In this document: piece by piece, positions 26,385 through 35,693 of the stretch
How positions within the stretch are numbered: the first letter of the stretch is position 1
Layout: every line of letters starts with the position of its first letter
Origin: Pseudomonas putida
GTDB lineage: Bacteria; Pseudomonadota; Gammaproteobacteria; Pseudomonadales; Pseudomonadaceae
NCBI RefSeq assembly: GCF_028682475.1
Contig: NZ_JANHLE010000016.1
Span: forward strand, 1-64,000
Direction: 5' to 3'
DNA: 64,000 bases
Translations under genes and position numbers: made by a program
The notes under the pieces: generated by a model
The model's database searches: none
Seen by the model: only the letters and a program-made list of their open reading frames with translations
What the model was told of the DNA's origin: nothing

Positions 26385-27022
26385 TACCAGCGGCCGTCCC
26401 AGGCGGCGAAGTTCTGCAGCAGCTGCAGGCCATGGGTATGGCTCTTCTCCGGATGGAACTGCACGGCAAAACGCGAACCTTCGGCCAGCGCGGCGGCGAA
26501 ATCGACGCCATAGTGACCGCGACCCACCACCTGCACGGCCTTGGCCGCGGTGATGTAGTAGCTGTGGACGAAGTAGAAACGCGCCAGGTCAGGGATGTTG
26601 TGCCACAGCGGGTGCTCGATGGCCTGGGTGACTTCGTTCCAGCCCATGTGCGGCACCTTGAGGTGCTCGCCGTCTTCGTGCAGGTCTTTGCCGAAGAACT
26701 TCACCTGGCCCGGGAACAGGCCGATGCAGTCGACACCGTCGTTCTCTTCGCTGTGATCAAGCAGCGCCTGCATGCCGACGCAAATGCCGAGGAACGGACG
26801 GTCCTGGCTGACTTCACGCACCAGGCTGTCGAAGCCCAGGCGGCGAATCTCGGCCATGCAGTCGCGAATCGCGCCGACACCCGGGAACACCACACGATCA
26901 GCCTCGCGGATCACCGCAGCATCGCTGGTGATCAGCACCTTGCCGGCGCCGACGTGCTCCAGGGCCTTGGCCACCGAGTGCAGATTGCCCATGCCATAGT
27001 CGATAACGGCAACTGTCTGCAT
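26384..27022 (-). CDS. hisH: imidazole glycerol phosphate synthase glutamine amidotransferase HisH
   Basis: Class I glutaminase supplying ammonia to HisF. 212 residues. The nucleophile is in [15 protein letters not shown] (Cys near 82), and the His/Glu pair is in [12 protein letters not shown] near the end. The start ATG overlaps the hisB stop (TAATG), showing coupling. Confidence 0.96.
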   Translation of the reverse strand: MQTVAVIDYGMGNLHSVAKALEHVGAGKVLITSDAAVIREADRVVFPGVGAIRDCMAEIRRLGFDSLVREVSQDRPFLGICVGMQALLDHSEENDGVDCIGLFPGQVKFFGKDLHEDGEHLKVPHMGWNEVTQAIEHPLWHNIPDLARFYFVHSYYITAAKAVQVVGRGHYGVDFAAALAEGSRFAVQFHPEKSHTHGLQLLQNFAAWDGRW

Positions 27023-27615
27023 TACAGGCAACCCTTGGTCGATGGCATCTGCCCGGCCATGCGCTCGTCCAGCTCGATGGCCATGCGCAGCGCGCGGCCG
27101 AACGCCTTGAACACCGTCTCGATCTGGTGGTGGGTGTTGTGCCCACGCAGGTTGTCGATGTGCAGGGTGACGTTGGCGTGGTTGACGAAGCCCTGGAAGA
27201 ATTCCTGGAACAGGTCGACATCGAAACCGCCCACCGAGGCGCGGGTGTAGGGTACGTGCATCTGCAGGCCGGGACGGCCGGAGAAGTCGATGACCACACG
27301 CGACAGGGCTTCATCCAGCGGCACATAGGCATGGCCGTAGCGGCGGATGCCCTTCTTGTCGCCGATGGCCTGATTGAAGGCCTGGCCGAGGGTGATACCG
27401 ACGTCTTCGACGGTATGGTGATCGTCGATATGCAGGTCGCCCTTGCACTCGATGTCCAGATCAATCAACCCATGTCGGGCGATTTGGTCGAGCATGTGTT
27501 CAAGGAAAGGCACGCCGATATCAAATCGGGCCTTGCCGCTGCCATCCAGGTTGATCGAGGCCTTGATCTGGGTCTCCAGAGTATTGCGCTCGACGGAAGC
27601 CTTACGTTCGACCAT
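27022..27615 (-). CDS. hisB: imidazoleglycerol-phosphate dehydratase HisB
   Basis: Dehydrates imidazole glycerol phosphate to imidazole acetol phosphate. 197 residues, the monofunctional form without a phosphatase domain. Metal ligands are in [13 protein letters not shown] and [14 protein letters not shown], with a second set near HVPLDEAL. GGAG lies 6 bases before the ATG at 27615; a GTG one codon earlier is possible. First gene of hisB-hisH-DUF2164-hisA-hisF. Confidence 0.96.
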   Translation of the reverse strand: MVERKASVERNTLETQIKASINLDGSGKARFDIGVPFLEHMLDQIARHGLIDLDIECKGDLHIDDHHTVEDVGITLGQAFNQAIGDKKGIRRYGHAYVPLDEALSRVVIDFSGRPGLQMHVPYTRASVGGFDVDLFQEFFQGFVNHANVTLHIDNLRGHNTHHQIETVFKAFGRALRMAIELDERMAGQMPSTKGCL

Positions 27616-27756
27616 CACCAGCTCCGCAAAATCATTGGGCGAAAAAGGCGATCATTATAGGCCTAGAAGCGCGTGGCATGAAACGAAGATGACATGTGGC
27701 AGGGGATTTACCTGCCACATGATGATTTTCTGCAACTTCCAATCAGAACAGAGGGG

Positions 27757-29418
27757 TCAGTTGAACAGCACTGCGGTTTTTTGCAGTGTCACCCAGATAC
27801 CCCAGGCCAGCGGAATCCCCACCACCAGCCAGGCAGCCACCACCAACGGCAGGCTACCCGGCGCTGCGTGCCACTCCAGCACCCGGGCATTACCGTTGCT
27901 CTGGTCATGGCCCAGCGCCTGTTCGGCCGCCAGTTGCGCATCGGTCATGAAGTACTTGTCGGCCACCGGGCGTACCAATGTATTGCAGACAAACCCCAGC
28001 ACCAGCAGGCCGGCCAGGATGTACAGGGTGATGTCATACACGGCCGCACGCTCCACACCCAGCGCCAATTGGTATTCACGCAGGTAGGTAATCAGCACTG
28101 GCCCCAGCACGCCGGCAGCAGCCCAGGCGGTCAGAAGGCGACCATGAATGGCGCCGACCATCTGCGTGCCGAACAGGTCGGCCAGATAGGCTGGCACAGT
28201 AGCGAAACCGCCGCCGTACATCGACAGGATGATGCAGAACGCTGCCACGAACAGGGCGATATTGCCCAGATGCCCCATGTTCGGCACCAGCGCATACAGG
28301 GCAACACCCAGGGCGAAGAAGGCAAAATAGGTGTTCTTGCGCCCGATATAGTCGGAGAACGAAGCCCAGAAAAACCGCCCGCCAATGTTGAACAGGCTCA
28401 AAAGCCCGGTGAACCCGGCCGCGATGGCGGCAATTTGCGCCAGTTGCGCGGTATTGAGCTCGCTGAAGCTCAGGTCATTACCAAGCAATTTGCCGGCGAA
28501 CACTTCCTGCAGCAGGGGTGAGGCCATGCCCAGAATACCGATGCCCGCCGATACGTTCAGGCAAAGCACCAGCCAGATCAGCACAAACTGTGGCGTTTTC
28601 CACGCGACGCTCACATGCACGTGACGATGAGTGATCATCGCATTGCTGGCTTTCTTCAACGGTGCGCTCCAGCCTTCAGGCTTCCAGCCGGTAGGCGGCA
28701 CGCGATAGGCCAAGGCACCGCCGATCATGAACACGAAGTAGATCACCGCCATCACCACGAAGCTCTGCCAGACGCCTACGCCTTCAGGGCTGGCGAAGTG
28801 GTTCATCAGCGCTGCCGCCAGCGGCGCTCCAACCATGGCACCGCCGCCAAAGCCCATGATCGCCATGCCGGTAGCCATGCCGCGCTTGTCGGGGAACCAC
28901 TTGATCAGGGTCGAAACCGGCGAGATATAGCCCAGACCCAGGCCGATACCACCGATCACGCCCGAGCCCAGCCACATCAGCCAGAGCTGGTGGGTATAGA
29001 TGCCGAACGCCGAAATCAGCAGACCACCGCACCAGCACAGCGCCGAAACCACCCCGGCCTTGCGCGGCCCGGCGTGCTCAAGCCAGCCACCCCAGATAGC
29101 GGCGGAGCAACCGAGGAACACAAAGAACAGGGTATAGATCCAGCTCAGCATCGAAATCTGCCAGTCACACTCGGCACTGAACAGGCGGGCGAAAAAGCTC
29201 ATGTCCGGTGCACAGGCGACCGGCGCGGTAATACCAAGGGCCTGCGACAGCGGCAACCAGAACACCGAAAAACCATAGGCCATGCCAATGCACAGGTGAA
29301 TCGCCAGCGCCGCCGGTGGCACCAGCCAGCGGTTGAAACCAGGCGCGGCGATGATCCGCTCTTTGGACAGAAAACCAGGGCTGCTGGTTAGCGTGCCTGC
29401 CGTGATGCTGCTGTTCAT
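27757..29418 (-). CDS. OFA-family MFS transporter
   Basis: A 553-residue major facilitator with 12 or more hydrophobic helices. The pattern WLVPPAALAIHLCIGMAYGF, GIGLGLGYISPVSTLIKWFP and GMATGMAIMGFGGGAM is characteristic of the oxalate/formate antiporter (OFA) family. An inserted segment rich in Cys near residues 70-90 (VACAPDMSF...ECDW) makes it longer than the 420-440-residue core. The substrate is probably a small carboxylate but cannot be read from sequence. It appears to stand alone between hisB and the divergent AsmA-like gene. Confidence 0.85.
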   Translation of the reverse strand: MNSSITAGTLTSSPGFLSKERIIAAPGFNRWLVPPAALAIHLCIGMAYGFSVFWLPLSQALGITAPVACAPDMSFFARLFSAECDWQISMLSWIYTLFFVFLGCSAAIWGGWLEHAGPRKAGVVSALCWCGGLLISAFGIYTHQLWLMWLGSGVIGGIGLGLGYISPVSTLIKWFPDKRGMATGMAIMGFGGGAMVGAPLAAALMNHFASPEGVGVWQSFVVMAVIYFVFMIGGALAYRVPPTGWKPEGWSAPLKKASNAMITHRHVHVSVAWKTPQFVLIWLVLCLNVSAGIGILGMASPLLQEVFAGKLLGNDLSFSELNTAQLAQIAAIAAGFTGLLSLFNIGGRFFWASFSDYIGRKNTYFAFFALGVALYALVPNMGHLGNIALFVAAFCIILSMYGGGFATVPAYLADLFGTQMVGAIHGRLLTAWAAAGVLGPVLITYLREYQLALGVERAAVYDITLYILAGLLVLGFVCNTLVRPVADKYFMTDAQLAAEQALGHDQSNGNARVLEWHAAPGSLPLVVAAWLVVGIPLAWGIWVTLQKTAVLFN

Positions 29419-29776
29419 TATTGTGTTCCCCGCGTAGAGATGGTCAGCTCACGGCTCACGACCTTGGCCCATAGGCAACTGATCGTTTTTTGGCACAATT
29501 GCCCTGTAAAACGCGACAAATCGCCGCACAAGGGCCTGTGAGCGGCGCAAGAGTAGCATTAGCCTCTGCCTTTGAAAGCAATCTGATACCGTCTTTTGTT
29601 CAGCAGCTGATTGCTGTGCACAAGGAACTGTCATCCCCATCGCGGTCGAAGTCCTGAGCAAATCAGGCCAGCGCTGTAGGAGAAATCCGCAGTAATCCTT
29701 GCGCATCGCCAGCGACGCCAAGCGCAGCGCTATACTCTGCGGCTAAATTTTAGAATCGAACTACAAGGACTCGCCC
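29419..29776. other. divergent promoter region, MFS and asmA-like genes
   Basis: No gene seen in 358 bp. For the asmA-like gene TATACT at 29731-29736 is a good -10 box. GGACTCGCCC precedes the ATG at 29777. The left part should hold the MFS promoter, which I could not define. Confidence 0.5.
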
Positions 29777-32029
29777 ATGAAAGCGTTCGGCAAAATCCTG
29801 GGGCTGGTGCTTCTCGGGCTGTTGCTGATCATTGTGGCTCTGGGATTTGCCCTGACCCACCTCTTCGATCCCAACGACTACAAAGACGAGATTCGCCAGC
29901 TGGCGCGCGATAAAGCCCACGTCGAGCTGACACTCAATGGCGATATCGGCTGGAGCCTGTTCCCCTGGCTGGGTCTGGAGCTGCATGAAGCCAGCATCGC
30001 CACCCTGAACAACCCGAAAGTGCCGTTTGCCGACCTGCAGATGCTCGGCCTTTCAGTGCGCGTCCTGCCATTGTTGCGCCGTGAAGTGCAGATGAGCGAC
30101 GTGCGCGTCGAAGGCCTGAACCTCAGCCTGAGCCGCGACGAGCACGGCCACGGCAACTGGGAAGACATCGGCAAGCCATTGCCAACCGCCGCCGCAGCCC
30201 CTGCCGACGGCGCTACCCCGGCACCCGCTGACGAAGCCACGGCCAAAGCCCAGAGCAAGAGCGACAGCAACGAGCGGCCGGTCAAGCTGGATATCGACAG
30301 CCTGACCGTGAACAACGCCCGGGTTCAGTACAGCGATGCCCGCAGCGGCCAGACCTTTGGCGCCGAAAGCATCCAGCTGAGCACCGGCGCGGTACACGAA
30401 GGGGTGAACATCCCGCTGAAAATGACCGCGTTTGTCAGCGTCGGGCAGCCGGTACTCAAAGCCCGCACGGAACTCAACGGCGAGCTGCGTTTCGACCGCC
30501 GCCTCAAGCGCTACCAGTTCGAAGACATGAAACTCAGCGGCGAAGCCTCCGGCGAGCCCCTGCAGGGCAAGCCCCTGACCTTCGCTGCCCAGGGCCAGTT
30601 GCTGGTCGACCTGGCGGCCAACGTCGCCGAATGGAACGGCCTGAAACTCTCGGCCAACCAGTTGCGCGCCCTGGGCGAGCTGAACCTGCGTGACCTGGAC
30701 AAAACCCCGCAACTGACCGGTGGCCTGTCCATCGCCCAGCTCAACCTGCGCACCTTCCTCGACAGCATTGGCATTGCGTTGCCGGCCACCACTGACGTCA
30801 GCGCACTGAACAGCTTCGAAATGGTCAGCCGCCTGCAAGGCAGCCCCAACAGCCTGGCCCTGGAAGACCTGGCCGTAAAACTCGATGGCAGCGCCTTCAG
30901 CGGTCGTCTGGCGGTCGAGGACTTCGCCAAACAGGCCCTGCGCATCCAGTTGAAGGCCGACAAGTTCGACGCCGACCGCTATATGCCGGCCAAGAGCGAA
31001 GCCGCAGCCAGCGCCACGGCGGCGCGCCAGGCCGAGGTCAAGAGCAAGGAGCAAAGCGCCCTGGCCAGTGCCGGTAACACGCCGCTGCCCGACGCCCCGA
31101 CCCAGGTGGCCTGGAGCAACGACAAACTGTTGCCGGTCGATCGCCTGCGCCAGCTCGACCTGCAGGCTGACCTGAGCTTCGGCCTGCTGACCCTGGAAAA
31201 ACTGCCGATCGAAAACGCCCACCTCAAGACTCAGGGCCAAGGCGGTCTGATCACCCTGGAAACCCTGCGCGGCGGCCTTTATGACGGCGACTTTGAAACC
31301 AGGGGCACCCTGGATGTGCGCCCGGCCGTCCCGCAGATCGGCCTCATCACCAAGGTCAACCGGGTGCCGGTCGAGCACTTCATCAAGAGCCAGACCGAAA
31401 CCCCGCCGGTCAAAGGCCTGCTGACCCTGAACAGCGACCTGACCGCCACCGGCAACAGCCAGAAGGCGCTGATCGACACCCTCAATGGCAACGCCAGCTT
31501 TGTCATCAACGACGGCATCCTGGTCAACGCCAACCTTGAACAACAGCTCTGCCAGGCCATCGCCACCCTCAACCGCAAGACCCTGAGCAGCGAACCGCGT
31601 GGCAAGGACACGCCCTTCCAGGAGCTCAAAGGCAGCCTGGTGCTGCGCAATGGCGTGGCCAGCAACCCTGACCTCAAGGCGCGCATTCCCGGCCTGAGCG
31701 TCAACGGCCACGGCGACCTCGACCTGCGCGTGCTGGGCATGGACTACCGGGTCGGCGTGATCGTCGAAGGCGACAAACGCGACATGCCCGATCCGGCCTG
31801 CCAGGTCGGCGAGCGCTATGTCGGCCTCGAACTGCCGCTGCGCTGCCGTGGCCCGCTGGAGCTGGGCGCCAAAGCCTGCCGCCTGGACAAAGACGCGCTG
31901 GGCAAAGTCGCCGCCAAACTGGCGGGCGACAAAGTCAGCGAAAAACTCAGTGACAAGATCGACGAGAAGCTCGGTGACAAGGTCAGCCCGGAACTCAAGG
32001 ATGCACTCAAGGGGTTGTTCAAGCGATGA
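29777..32029 (+). CDS. AsmA family protein
   Basis: A 750-residue inner-membrane-anchored periplasmic protein. A single N-terminal transmembrane helix (about 7-27, LGLVLLGLLLIIVALGFA) is followed by the AsmA domain (HLFDPNDYKDEIRQLARDKA, GDIGWSLFPWLGLEL) and C-terminal AsmA_2-like repeats. A low-complexity Ala/Pro segment lies near 135-160, and the tail has repeated KVSEKLSDKIDEKLGDKV-like heptads. AsmA-like proteins take part in outer-membrane lipid homeostasis. The stop overlaps the mutY start (ATGA). Confidence 0.9.
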   Translation: MKAFGKILGLVLLGLLLIIVALGFALTHLFDPNDYKDEIRQLARDKAHVELTLNGDIGWSLFPWLGLELHEASIATLNNPKVPFADLQMLGLSVRVLPLLRREVQMSDVRVEGLNLSLSRDEHGHGNWEDIGKPLPTAAAAPADGATPAPADEATAKAQSKSDSNERPVKLDIDSLTVNNARVQYSDARSGQTFGAESIQLSTGAVHEGVNIPLKMTAFVSVGQPVLKARTELNGELRFDRRLKRYQFEDMKLSGEASGEPLQGKPLTFAAQGQLLVDLAANVAEWNGLKLSANQLRALGELNLRDLDKTPQLTGGLSIAQLNLRTFLDSIGIALPATTDVSALNSFEMVSRLQGSPNSLALEDLAVKLDGSAFSGRLAVEDFAKQALRIQLKADKFDADRYMPAKSEAAASATAARQAEVKSKEQSALASAGNTPLPDAPTQVAWSNDKLLPVDRLRQLDLQADLSFGLLTLEKLPIENAHLKTQGQGGLITLETLRGGLYDGDFETRGTLDVRPAVPQIGLITKVNRVPVEHFIKSQTETPPVKGLLTLNSDLTATGNSQKALIDTLNGNASFVINDGILVNANLEQQLCQAIATLNRKTLSSEPRGKDTPFQELKGSLVLRNGVASNPDLKARIPGLSVNGHGDLDLRVLGMDYRVGVIVEGDKRDMPDPACQVGERYVGLELPLRCRGPLELGAKACRLDKDALGKVAAKLAGDKVSEKLSDKIDEKLGDKVSPELKDALKGLFKR

Positions 32030-33090
32030 GCCCTGAGCAGTTTTCCAGCGCCGTGCTGGAGTGGTACGACCGTAACGGCCGTCATGACCTGCCCTGGCAA
32101 CAGGGCATCACGCCTTATCGGGTGTGGGTTTCGGAAATCATGTTGCAGCAGACCCAGGTCAGCACCGTGCTCAATTACTTCGAGCGCTTCATGGCGGCAT
32201 TGCCAACAGTGCAGGCCCTGGCCGAAGCCCCTGAAGACGAAGTGCTGCACCTGTGGACAGGCCTGGGTTACTACACCCGGGCGCGCAACCTGCAGAAAAC
32301 CGCGAAGATCGTCGTCGAGCAGTACCGCGGCGAATTCCCCCGCGATGTCGAAAAACTCACCGAGCTGCCCGGCATCGGCCTGTCCACCGCCGGCGCCATT
32401 GCCAGCATCAGCATGGGCCTGCGCGCGCCGATCCTCGACGGCAACGTCAAGCGCGTGCTGGCCCGCTACACCGCCCAGGAAGGCTATCCGGGCGAGCCGA
32501 AGGTGGCCAAAGCCCTGTGGGCCAATGCCGAACGCTTTACCCCTCATACCCGGGTCAATAACTACACCCAGGCGATGATGGACCTCGGCGCCACCCTGTG
32601 TACCCGCAGCAAGCCCAGCTGTCTGCTGTGCCCGCTCAAGCTCGGCTGCGAAGCGCACATGCTCGGCCAGGAGATTCGCTACCCGATCCCCAAACCGCGC
32701 AAGGCGCTGCCACAGCGGCGCACGCTGATGCCGCTGCTGGCCAACGGCGAAGGTGCCATCCTGCTTTACCGGCGCCCGTCCACAGGGCTCTGGGGCGGTT
32801 TGTGGAGCCTGCCGGAGCTGGACAACCTGGAACAGCTCGACGATCTGGCCGACCAACACGGCCTGCACCTTGCCACCCGCCAGGCGCTGGACGGCCTGAC
32901 GCACACCTTCAGCCATTTCCAGCTGGCCATCGAACCCTGGCTGGTCCGGGTCGATGACTCCCGGGCCCACGTGGCCGAGGCCGACTGGCTCTGGTATAAC
33001 CTCGCCACCCCGCCGCGCCTGGGCCTTGCTGCCCCGGTGAAAAAGCTGCTGAAACGCGCGGCCGACGTTTTGATTGCAGGAGAGTCGTGA
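32026..33090 (+). CDS. mutY: adenine DNA glycosylase MutY
   Basis: Removes adenine mispaired with 8-oxoguanine. 354 residues. Catalytic Glu in [11 protein letters not shown] (near 36), helix-hairpin-helix [13 protein letters not shown] followed by catalytic Asp in [12 protein letters not shown], and the [4Fe-4S] loop [17 protein letters not shown]. The C-terminal NUDIX-like domain ([19 protein letters not shown]) recognises 8-oxoG. Coupled to the AsmA-like gene upstream and yggX downstream. Confidence 0.96.
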   Translation: MSPEQFSSAVLEWYDRNGRHDLPWQQGITPYRVWVSEIMLQQTQVSTVLNYFERFMAALPTVQALAEAPEDEVLHLWTGLGYYTRARNLQKTAKIVVEQYRGEFPRDVEKLTELPGIGLSTAGAIASISMGLRAPILDGNVKRVLARYTAQEGYPGEPKVAKALWANAERFTPHTRVNNYTQAMMDLGATLCTRSKPSCLLCPLKLGCEAHMLGQEIRYPIPKPRKALPQRRTLMPLLANGEGAILLYRRPSTGLWGGLWSLPELDNLEQLDDLADQHGLHLATRQALDGLTHTFSHFQLAIEPWLVRVDDSRAHVAEADWLWYNLATPPRLGLAAPVKKLLKRAADVLIAGES

Positions 33091-33362
33091 TGACCCGCAC
33101 CGTAATGTGCCGCAAGTACAAAGAACAATTGCCAGGCCTGGAGCGTCCACCGTACCCGGGCGCCAAGGGCCAGGACATCTACGAGCACATCTCGCAGAAG
33201 GCCTGGGCCGACTGGCAGAAAGAGCAGACCATGCTGATCAACGAGAAGCGCCTGAACATGATGAACGCCGAGGACCGCAAATTCCTCCAGGGCGAGATGG
33301 ACAAGTTCTTCTCCGGTCAGGAATTCGAAAAGGCCGAAGGCTACGTTCCACCGGCCGAATAA
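33090..33362 (+). CDS. yggX: Fe(2+)-trafficking / oxidative damage protection protein YggX
   Basis: A 90-residue protein that protects iron-sulfur proteins from oxidative damage. It begins [20 protein letters not shown] with the conserved Cys at position 7. The ATG at 33090 follows GCAGGAG and shares one base with the mutY stop; a GTG one codon earlier is in frame. mutY-yggX is a conserved gene pair in proteobacteria. Confidence 0.95.
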   Translation: MTRTVMCRKYKEQLPGLERPPYPGAKGQDIYEHISQKAWADWQKEQTMLINEKRLNMMNAEDRKFLQGEMDKFFSGQEFEKAEGYVPPAE

Positions 33363-33415
33363 CCCCGGAAAATCGTAAGCGACGGAATTAATTTAAAAAA
33401 TTTTCAAAAAGTCGT

Positions 33416-33443
33416 TGACGTAAATCCGAAAAAGCCTTTTAAT
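33416..33443 (+). promoter_or_regulatory. sigma-70 promoter of tRNA-Phe
   Basis: TTGACG-like -35 (TTGACT, 33416-33421) and TTTAAT -10 (33438-33443) are 16 bp apart, with the tRNA starting 10 bp later, preceded by GCGCCCC which resembles a stringent discriminator. Confidence 0.6.
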
Positions 33444-33453
33444 GCGCCCCGTT

Positions 33454-33529
33454 GCCCAGATAGCTCAGTCGGTAGAGCAGGGGATTGAAAATCCCCGTGT
33501 CGGCGGTTCGATTCCGTCTCTGGGCACCA
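33454..33529 (+). tRNA. tRNA-Phe (GAA)
   Basis: A 76-nt cloverleaf: acceptor GCCCAGA pairs with TCTGGGC, D-arm GCTCAGTCGGTAGAGC, anticodon arm GGGGATTGAAAATCCCC with anticodon GAA, T-loop GGTTCGATTCC and encoded CCA. Confidence 0.97.
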
Positions 33530-33540
33530 CTAATACCGAA

Positions 33541-33570
33541 ACCCTGGATCAGATGATCCAGGGTTTTTTT
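33541..33570 (+). terminator. rho-independent terminator of tRNA-Phe
   Basis: ACCCTGGATC and GATCCAGGGT pair around a short loop, followed by seven or more T. Confidence 0.9.
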
Positions 33571-33632
33571 ATGCCTGGGATTTTGCACCACACCTTCAAC
33601 CCCAGACCTGCGACAGAGATATCACTATCGAC

Positions 33633-33851
33633 CTACGCCGCGCTTCGACTCTCGAACTGCTCCTCCGTCATGTACCCCATGTAGGAAATCCCCTGTAGTT
33701 TAAAGTCACCATGCTCCTTGGATGAATCCAAAATCGACTGAATATCCGCCTTGGTGATGATCTGCTCGTCACCGCTCGCGAAACCTGTAATGAAAAAAAG
33801 GCTGCCGTCCTCGTCATTACCGAACAGAGTGACGCAGAAGTAGTGCTTCAT
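33633..33851 (-). CDS. small conserved hypothetical protein, 72 aa
   Basis: Begins MKHYFCVTLFGNDEDGSLFF and reads as a compact alpha/beta protein without signal peptide. The ATG at 33851 has a perfect AGGAG seven to eight bases upstream, so it is very likely translated; the open frame further upstream has no support. It is monocistronic between tRNA-Phe and ppk2. Family not recognised; the SSKEHGDFKLQGISYMGYMT tail is the most distinctive part. Confidence 0.7.
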   Translation of the reverse strand: MKHYFCVTLFGNDEDGSLFFITGFASGDEQIITKADIQSILDSSKEHGDFKLQGISYMGYMTEEQFESRSAA

Positions 33852-34113
33852 GGTTTTTCTCCTGACTACGCGTAATCGCGTATCGACATTGGGTTTCGAA
33901 TCGCTTCCGTGCCACCTGCCAACACCATGCGAGATCGATGCTCGAATGACAGCTCGCAAGTGACCCAAGGCCAACCTACGCAGCTTACGAACCGGGCTTC
34001 AGCAGGAAGGGGTACCGATACCCAATCGATAGCGCTTGATCAGCATCAATTGGTCCTCTACCCGTGAAGCCTAGGATGAGGAACAGAAATCCAATCGATC
34101 GAGCAATACCCTC

Positions 34114-35112
34114 ATGAGCGATGAACCAACCCTTCTACTTTCCCCTCCCCCCAAATCAACACCCAGCACCACGCCCTTGCGCAAACACCGCCAAGTTCGC
34201 AACAAGCCCACCAGCGATACATCTATCAGCGGCATCAGCCAGCAACCTGCCGCCCTGAAAGTCGCCTCCGCCCCACGCGGCTCCAACGAAGACAGCACCA
34301 ACGCAAAGCTGCCTGTCAGCTACCCCTACCGCAACCGCATGCGCCGTGCAGAGTACGAAAAGGCCAAGCACGAGCTGCAGATCGAGCTGCTCAAGGTGCA
34401 AAGCTGGGCCAAGGAAACCGGCCAGCGCATCGTCGTGCTGTTCGAAGGCCGCGACGCGGCCGGCAAAGGCGGCACCATCAAACGCTTCATGGAGCACCTG
34501 AACCCGCGTGGCGCGCGGATCGTCGCCCTGGAGAAGCCCTCCGAGCAGGAAAAGGGCCAGTGGTACTTCCAGCGCTACGTCCAGCATCTGCCCACTGCCG
34601 GTGAAATGGTCTTCTTCGACCGCTCCTGGTACAACCGCGCCGGTGTCGAGCGGGTGATGGATTTCTGCTCGCCCCTGCAATACCTGGAGTTCATGCGCCA
34701 GGCGCCTGACCTGGAGCGCATGCTCTGCAACAGCGGCATCCTGCTGTTCAAATACTGGTTCTCGGTCAACCGCGAAGAACAGCTGCGCCGCTTCATCTCG
34801 CGCCGTGACGACCCGCTCAAGCACTGGAAACTCTCGCCCATCGACATCAAGTCGCTGGACAAGTGGGATGAGTACACCACCGCCAAAGAGGCGATGTTCT
34901 TCCATACCGACACGGCCGATGCGCCCTGGACGGTGATCAAGTCCGACGACAAGAAGCGCGCGCGGATCAACTGCATTCGCCACTTCCTGCATTCGCTCGA
35001 CTACCCGGGCAAGGACCTGGGCGTGGCCCACCAGCCCGATCCGCTGCTGGTTGCGCGTGCGGCACGGGTACTGGTCGAGGAAGACCGTGGCGAGCTGGTA
35101 CAGCCCGCCTGA
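34114..35112 (+). CDS. ppk2: polyphosphate kinase 2 family protein
   Basis: Transfers phosphate between polyphosphate and nucleotides. Walker A is FEGRDAAGKGGTIKRF near 109-124, Walker B FFDRSWYNRAGVERV, and the lid RRDDPLKHWKLSPIDIKS. The core of about 240 residues is a one-domain PPK2. The first 70 residues are a Ser/Thr/Pro-rich, low-complexity extension without a strong ribosome site, so an internal start before the core cannot be excluded. Whether ADP, GDP or AMP is preferred cannot be told from sequence. Confidence 0.9.
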   Translation: MSDEPTLLLSPPPKSTPSTTPLRKHRQVRNKPTSDTSISGISQQPAALKVASAPRGSNEDSTNAKLPVSYPYRNRMRRAEYEKAKHELQIELLKVQSWAKETGQRIVVLFEGRDAAGKGGTIKRFMEHLNPRGARIVALEKPSEQEKGQWYFQRYVQHLPTAGEMVFFDRSWYNRAGVERVMDFCSPLQYLEFMRQAPDLERMLCNSGILLFKYWFSVNREEQLRRFISRRDDPLKHWKLSPIDIKSLDKWDEYTTAKEAMFFHTDTADAPWTVIKSDDKKRARINCIRHFLHSLDYPGKDLGVAHQPDPLLVARAARVLVEEDRGELVQPA

Positions 35113-35191
35113 GCGATGGCCGTCGGCGGCACTTGGGTTTCTTTGCCAACTAGGCTTCAATACGCAAAATTTTTCGACTCAGGATTCACCG

Positions 35192-35632
35192 ATGGCCTCC
35201 AACAGCAAACAGCAGAAACGCGCCAAGCGCGCCGCCACCAAGGCTCGCGAGAACCGCATGGTGCGCAGCGGCCAGGCGGTCAAAAGCTCCGGCGAAAGCT
35301 CCAGCGCCAGCGTCGAGCAGGTGTTCGACAAGGCGATGAACTCGGGCAGCTACAGCGCCCTGTTCGACAAGATGAAACAAGCCCAGGAAGGTGGCCTGGT
35401 GGCCTTGATCTCGGTGTTCCTGGTCGATCCTCTGCTGGCCCTGGTACTCAAAGGCCACAAGGAAGAGCACGCCACCGACTACATCGTCATGGTCTTCACC
35501 GCCTACCGCAAATGGCTGGACGGGGCTGACGAGGACACCACCATGGCCTGGCTGGAGAGCGACGAGTTCCAGGAAGCCTACATCTCGGCCTCGGAAGCGG
35601 TGGCCAAGCAGCAACAGAAGAAGTTTGGCTGA
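35192..35632 (+). CDS. conserved hypothetical protein, 146 aa
   Basis: A soluble protein with a highly basic N-terminus (KQQKRAKRAATKARENRM), a Ser-rich linker and a helical C-terminal part (ISVFLVDPLLALVLKGHKEE; DEFQEAYISASEAVAKQQQK). AGGA precedes the ATG at 35192. A terminator follows directly. Basic head suggests nucleic-acid or polyphosphate contact, which is speculation prompted by its position after ppk2. Family not recognised. Confidence 0.75.
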   Translation: MASNSKQQKRAKRAATKARENRMVRSGQAVKSSGESSSASVEQVFDKAMNSGSYSALFDKMKQAQEGGLVALISVFLVDPLLALVLKGHKEEHATDYIVMVFTAYRKWLDGADEDTTMAWLESDEFQEAYISASEAVAKQQQKKFG

Positions 35633-35643
35633 GCACAAACAAA

Positions 35644-35676
35644 AAGGCCGCGATCGGTAAAGATCGCGGCCTTTTC
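35644..35676. terminator. bidirectional rho-independent terminator
   Basis: AAGGCCGCGATC pairs with GATCGCGGCCTT around GGTAAA, with a T run on the plus strand and a T run on the minus strand (AAAAA at its left). It serves the 146-aa gene and convergent gabP. Confidence 0.9.
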
Positions 35677-35693
35677 ATTTCAACAGCACTGAA

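Noticed and set aside
30053..31711. 552-codon frame antisense to the AsmA-like gene
   Set aside because: The AsmA-like frame is supported by a TM anchor, AsmA motifs and coupling to mutY; the antisense product is Gln/Val-rich and featureless.
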